From Pleurotus djamor (Eukaryota; Basidiomycota; Agaricomycetes; Agaricales; Pleurotaceae), in contig JAPEVF010000010.1 in assembly GCA_029747585.1 (NCBI GenBank), positions 62,001 to 126,000 on the forward strand: 64,000 nucleotides of DNA. Reading direction: 5' to 3'. Below, in pieces: positions 59,285 through 64,000 of the stretch. The translations under genes were made by a program, and so were the position numbers. Each line of letters opens with the position of its first letter. Position 1 is the first letter of the stretch. The notes under the pieces are model-generated. The model saw only the letters and a program-made list of their open reading frames with translations. It did no database searches and was not told the DNA's origin.

Positions 59285-60631
59285 ATGTCCAACATGGAGC
59301 TGTCCGTCCCACCACCGTCTTTCCTTCAACTCGACGACGACAATGCCATAAAACCCCAGTCGAAGCGTTTTGCCCGCCTCTCCCTCTTTCCTCACAAGCA
59401 TCGCAGAAAGGAACCATCTCAAGAAGTCCTTCCCGTAGACATACCGGACAACTCAGTCGAGGTGGCCGATACTGCGAGCATTCGTTCGTTCCATGTAGCT
59501 GCAAACGTTCCTCCAGAAACACACGACAGTCAGCAAGACCAATACCAGTGGGCTGTTTTATATGAGAACCAAAGAGGGTGTGCCACTCCTTCTGACGTCA
59601 CCGACAACTACGCCTGGCTAACTGTCAGTTCGTCTTAGTCTCACCATCTTTTCTACACCCTACTACTCTCGCCTCTCCCTCCTTCCTAATGACCCCCTCC
59701 CCTTCACCATGCCCAGCGCTGACAAGCGCAGATCCAAGCAACCTCGGTTTAATCTGGCGAATTACCCCCTTCCAGATGGTTCATGGCATTGGGCCTCCAA
59801 ATCTTGGATGGTCGACATGCGAGGTGCAACCGGCCAGGTCCAGCACGATGGATTTGAGTACAACTGGCTTTTTCGCCGACACAAGTGGCATGCTTCTGCC
59901 AAGATTAGCAATGGCTCTTTTGTACGCCGTCGGCGATGGCTGCGGTTAATGGTCAAACCCGCAACCTCAGTCGAAACTCAAGACGACAGTGCTGCTGATC
60001 CCGATGATACTTCGCATCCACGCTACGATCCCTCGCTCCCCTTGCACGGTGAACCATCGGAAGGCAAAGATCCCTTCGACATACATCCGAGAGCCATCAT
60101 CCTTGGAGAAAGTGTAGAAGACGACTGGAAGCGTTGCAGTGCTCTTCTTCAACGTGCCGGTCGTGATGGGAGAAAACTCGAACTGTGGCATCGTTGGCTT
60201 GGATTGAAGCATCTAAACTACCTCAGTGGTGTAGGTAAATCATCCATGGAACGCGTTCACAAGCAGTGGTCCGAGGATGGCGAACCTATGCCTTCCGAGG
60301 TTGCTGCCCACGAGGTCCACGCTTCGCATGTTCCTCTCTCAGACCCTCCCATCGCCCAAATTGGTGCAATGCTGCGACAACATGTACGTTTCTGATGCGT
60401 GGTTATGGTCATTTCCCCGTATCTGACGGATGTATTTTTTAGTTTGCCAACATTATGGACTTATTCATTTACCCAGAATCTCGAGCCCACTTTATCGAGC
60501 TCATCGCATTCGCCGGTTTGCTGCCTCATTTACTTCCGGACAAATCGGAGGACTTTGGTTGGCTGCTTGAATTTATTGACTTTCCTAGTTATATCGATTC
60601 GCTCTTCCCCAGCGATACTGTCCGGCCGTGA
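59285..60631 (+). CDS. DysF (peroxin/ferlin) domain protein
   Basis: Start ATG 59285 (MSNMELSVPPPSFLQLDDDN). After a basic linker the peroxin/dysferlin signature appears: YQWAVLYENQRG, GLTIFSTPYYSRLSLLPNDP, FNLANYPLPDGSWHWASKSW, VDMRG, DGFEYNWLFRRHKWHA, then FVRRRRWLRLM. The Trp/Arg pattern is the paired DysFN/DysFC fold of Pex30-type ER-peroxisome proteins and of the yeast sporulation protein Spo73. No reticulon-like membrane hairpin precedes it here, so it resembles Spo73 more than Pex30. A C-terminal helical part follows (DDWKRCSALLQRAGRDGRKL; LELWHRWLGLKHLNYLSGVG), ending in IDSLFPSDTVRP. Introns near 59577-59638 and 60384-60441. About 400 residues. Confidence 0.85.
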
Positions 60632-60778
60632 TAGCGTTATTATTTCAGCCTTCACATACATACTTTCCCTAGCATCTCTTGACATATATACCCTAATGGC
60701 CGTTTTGCATGTGATACATACCCCGGATGAGTGTTTCCATTGAATTGAAGTGCTGCGAACTCTGTTTGAACCACGACC

Positions 60779-62845
60779 ATGGCTTTCAAGCGCTTGCCGA
60801 CTCTCCCAGATGATCCCTCGCACCCCGCCCAAGTTGCTCTACGAACGTACTCGCTATCACTATCGCTATCCCTTGGACCGTCTCTGTTGCCATTCGTTTT
60901 GGCCCGAATTCTCCCCGACCCGAAGAGGGCGCATAAGTTCAACCTTAAGGCCCTGTTCAAGGTTTTACGGAGAGAGCTAGGTTATGATGGCTTCGCCGCA
61001 GCTATGACTTTGGCTGTTGCAGGAGGAGAAGTTTTGAGGCGATATCTCAACTCCTCGTCTTTGCAAGCCCAAGAAAGTGACGACTCGGTGCTTGCGAACA
61101 CGTCTAGTCGCGGTAAACCCCCATCCACGGCGTTCAAAACTCTCTCGAAGCTATTCCGCGACTTCACGAAAATGCAGAAGACTTTTGTCGCAGCTTTTCT
61201 TTCTTCTACGGCTGCGATGATGCTCATACAATCTGGTCGCTCCAGGGCATTGCGCTTGCGCAATGACCCACATTCTGTCGACTCCATTCCATTCACCCCA
61301 TCCTTCCCGCGTTCATCAACTTCCGCATCCCTATCCTCGCCGACTCTAGATCTTACATTATTGGTCTTCGTCAGAGCGATCGACGCGCTCATACAAGCAT
61401 TGGTCTTCAATCAATCGCCCAAAGTGCAGGCCCCGCAGCAGCAGAATCATGATTCTCAGATACATCCAGACGAGGTCAAAGCGAGATTGCTTAAAGAGCA
61501 AGATTTACGTCTTCGACGCCATCATCGCGTTTTAACTGCCCGAATAGACGCAATAGTGTTTTGGGCATGTAGTGCAAGGTCGGTCCGTATTTCGTATCTC
61601 GTTCGCTCGCTAGCTGGGCTCGGTTTAAATACAATGTACTTACCAATTGCGAAGAATAATGTGGTGCTTTTTCTATCAGCCAGAAAGGTGCTTCTTCCGT
61701 GAGATGTCTGGTGCTATCTTACTGAGGGCTGTCCTTTGCGTGCTCTAGACTTCCTCGTTCGTATGTCAAGTGGATTGGCTCATTGGCTAATTTGGACGAC
61801 CGTCTGTTGCAAGCCCTTCGCTCTCTACGCTCTGGTAGTTGGAGTTATATCTACGGTTCAGTAAATGAAGCGCATCTCCTCACTTCAATGTCGGACGACT
61901 TGGGCTACCCCCCTTCCTGGGGCGATCCCCGTATCCTCCCCGCTCGCGGAGGAAAATTTGCGAACACTATCTGGCCGGGGGTTGGTGTTAACAATCGTCC
62001 TGGAGTTGGCGGTCTCCCGTGCGAAGTCGTTCACGGTGGTGTCCCATCGCGTTTCGGCCTTGATGCTAGCTGTACGGCGAACGCGTCAATTAGAGGCTTC
62101 CATGCCTTCATGAAGGCTCTGACTATTTATATACCCGTAAGTCTCTTCGAATTAGCATTGTTGATGGTCAAAGGTTAATCACCCATTCAGGTCCATATAC
62201 TCCCCATCCTCATCTCCCGCCCACGATCTCTTCTGAGCCTCCAAACCCTCATATCAACCCTTCTTCGGGCATTACGCAGTGCCTCGTTCCTATCTAGTTT
62301 TGTAGCATCATATTGGTTTGCAGTATGTTCTACTCGAACATTGGGCTTGGCCAAACTCTTCCCATTTGTTTCTCATGACTTCTGGGACGGTCCTTATGGC
62401 TGCATCCTGGCAGGGTGTTTGACATGCGGAAGTAGCATATGGATAGAAAACGGCAGACGAAGGGGAGAGATGGCCTTATATGTCCTTCCTCGTGCCATTC
62501 GAACGTCCTTACCTCCCTCTTGGGTGGCCAATTCTCGCCTTTCCAGATTTATCGAACGGTAAGCTATCCTCAGGTTACACATATTCACCAGCCCTTAACA
62601 TACTCTACAGCCTCGTATTCGCCATATCATTTGCGTCTCTCATCACGGCAGCGACTCACAAGCCTAACTCACTCCGTGGATTGTCAAGATGGACTGTTGC
62701 CTTCGTTCTCAAAGGTCCTAATGCGGGTTTCTGGAGACGCAAGCGTCAAGGTCAGGCCACATCCTCCCAGACCCCCAGCATTCCAGCGACTCCAAATCCT
62801 CCTGACATGATGGACCGGACACTTGGATCTACAGATCCTCAGTAA
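60779..62845 (+). CDS. TMEM135-like membrane protein
   Basis: Multi-pass protein of roughly 600 residues starting at ATG 60779 (MAFKRLPTLPDDPSHPAQVA). The N-terminal half has hydrophobic segments (SLSLSLSLGPSLLPFVLARI; AAMTLAVAGGEVLRRYL; FVAAFLSSTAAMMLIQSG). An intron near 61576-61656 skips to MWCFFYQPERLPRSYVKWIG. The later part shows PCEVVHGG followed by SCTANASIRGFHAFMKALTI and YIPVHILP, the Cys/His pattern that marks TMEM135 and related proteins. Further hydrophobic stretches (LLSLQTLISTLLRAL; VFAISFASLITAATHKPNSL) lead to a short basic tail. TMEM135 in animals is linked to peroxisomes and mitochondrial shape; the fungal role is unknown. Introns near 61685-61745, 62135-62191 and 62562-62610 are inferred. 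Confidence 0.78.
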
Positions 62846-63064
62846 TAGTAATCATTGCCGATAACGTTTAGTTGTTCGTATCAGGTTCATGTAGTGTTTA
62901 ATACCACTAAATTATTTGTAGATAGGCGTCGTTAAATGCTGCATTATTCAAAAAGTCCAAGTTAAGGTATCGTGTTGAGCGTGACGTTTGATTGGGGGTA
63001 TAAATATCATTGCGATTTGACGTGTCACTTGTCGGTCATCCGAGTCTGCAATCATGCATAGAGA
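62846..63064. other. Convergent 3' region
   Basis: 219 bp shared by the TMEM135-like (+) and DUF2235 (-) transcripts; AT-richer than the coding sequence, no other feature seen. Confidence 0.5.
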
Positions 63065-64000
63065 TCATGACACCCATATAGGTTCAGCGTGAAATTTAGC
63101 CTTGGGTGCATATCGCTTTCGTTTCTTTGGATCGTGATGTTCGTGTTCAGCTTCCATTCGTATCTTGACACTGCGGTGCACTTTGAAGCCTTGGGACTTT
63201 TGTTTAGGGATGATTCGAGATCGCCCTCGGTTGGCTCTGAAGAAGATGGTCAATCCTGTGCTCCATGAAAGAGAGAAACAATGACATACCCGAAGTAGGA
63301 CACCCAGCGATTGTCTCTACCCGTTTGGTAGCGGAACTCCATCGGTATGAACTCCAAGACCCACCAAAACTTTTGAACTTTCAGTTGGTCGTACTTGGGT
63401 GATAAAGCATCCTTGAGCTCTTCATCTTCTTCACAGACACTTTCAACCGGTGGGAATGGAGACGGAGGTGGATCGATTAATCTATGCTCTTCGATCAAGC
63501 TTTGGTGGTCTTTTGGCTTCAACCATGAAAGCCACGACCGTTTTGCTTGCTCTTCAGGCCGCTTTGATATCTTAGAGGACCCAGGAGAGCGTGGTGGGGG
63601 GCGCGGCGTAACGAATGGGTAAAGTGTCGTTGGGTCAAGCCCGATGTTCTTGAGCCGTTCTGTATCAAACATGATTCCCGTGTTGGTCTTGAAGCATTCC
63701 CTGACCATCCAACGGAGGGATATACGAGCGAGAGAGTGACGTGTCTTGTTTGATACTGAACCTCCTCCAACATCTATAAAACAAGTGCATTAGAGAAGGA
63801 TAGCGCAGAATCAATGGTTTACAAACCGCAATGGCATCCCTGTAAGTGATAAGGTGAGAAGCAGAGCGAAAGAAAGAGAGCGAGGTCACTTACAGCAAAC
63901 CAAACCTCTTCTATGTCAGTGGGCTTGTCATGAATTTCCGAATAACGCTTCTCAAGGAGAGTGAGCATTTGGTCATCATCGCTAGCTCTGACAAAAGAGC
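63065..64000 (-). CDS. DUF2235 alpha/beta-hydrolase-like protein (3' part)
   Basis: C-terminal portion; the gene runs past the right edge. In reading order it has MLTLLEKRYSEIHDKPTDIE, EVWFA, then after an intron GCHCDVGGGSVSNKTRHSLA and RISLRWMVRECFKTNTGIMF, a proline-rich insert, WWVLEFIPMEFRY, and a basic tail ending AKFHAEPIWVS. The IEEVWFAGxHxDVGGG motif holds the Asp and His region of the DUF2235 hydrolase domain and the following SLRWMVREC is also typical. Members are uncharacterised in fungi; bacterial relatives are type VI secretion lipase effectors. Introns at about 63783-63825 (and a second adjoining one up to 63893) and 63194-63290. Substrate unknown. Confidence 0.82.

Overview
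This is nuclear DNA of a filamentous basidiomycete, most likely an Agaricomycete. The genes are densely packed, are broken by many introns of about 45-60 nt with GT..AG ends, and lie on both strands. Their products (Rec8, INCENP, Dcp2, Vps13, AP-2 alpha, Hsp104, an RCK/Ime2-type kinase) are eukaryotic, with typical basidiomycete low-complexity tails. I see no transposon, CRISPR array, rRNA, tRNA or convincing viral element. The sequence is draft quality: isolated N at 17510, 31698 and 41955, a cluster of N from about 42.9 to 50.35 kb, and two homopolymer frameshifts.

Layout. 0-8.2 kb: the 5' end of a leftward gene at the edge, an unknown basidiomycete protein, isopentenyl-diphosphate isomerase (-), meiotic cohesin Rec8 (-) and a multi-pass membrane protein (-). 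8.5-16.9 kb (+): INCENP, decapping enzyme Dcp2, ribose-phosphate pyrophosphokinase. 17.3-20.5 kb (+): RCK/MAK/Ime2-type kinase. 20.9-25 kb: complex I subunit NDUFS6 (-) divergent from the disaggregase Hsp104 (+), with a heat-shock element between them. 25.2-32 kb (+): NIPA-type Mg2+ transporter and a DENN-domain Rab regulator. 32.2-43.8 kb (-): Vps13. 44.5-50.2 kb (+): an unidentified gene, a fatty-acid elongase and a RasGAP. 50.2-59.2 kb (-): AP-2 alpha, a DExH RNA helicase and the Fe-S co-chaperone HscB/Jac1. 59.3-62.8 kb (+): a DysF (peroxin/ferlin) protein and a TMEM135-like membrane protein. 63.1-64 kb (-): the 3' part of a DUF2235 alpha/beta hydrolase.

These are mainly housekeeping genes and do not form a pathway cluster. 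Loose themes are meiosis and chromosome segregation (Rec8, INCENP, RCK kinase), membrane traffic and lipid transfer (Vps13, AP-2, DENN, DysF, elongase, TMEM135) and mitochondria (NDUFS6, HscB).

The most unusual signals are in gene structure. Conserved protein motifs can be rebuilt only by using very small exons: 1 nt in the PRPP synthetase, 6 nt in NDUFS6 and 11 nt in Rec8, each flanked by canonical splice sites. I found no previously undescribed multi-gene system.
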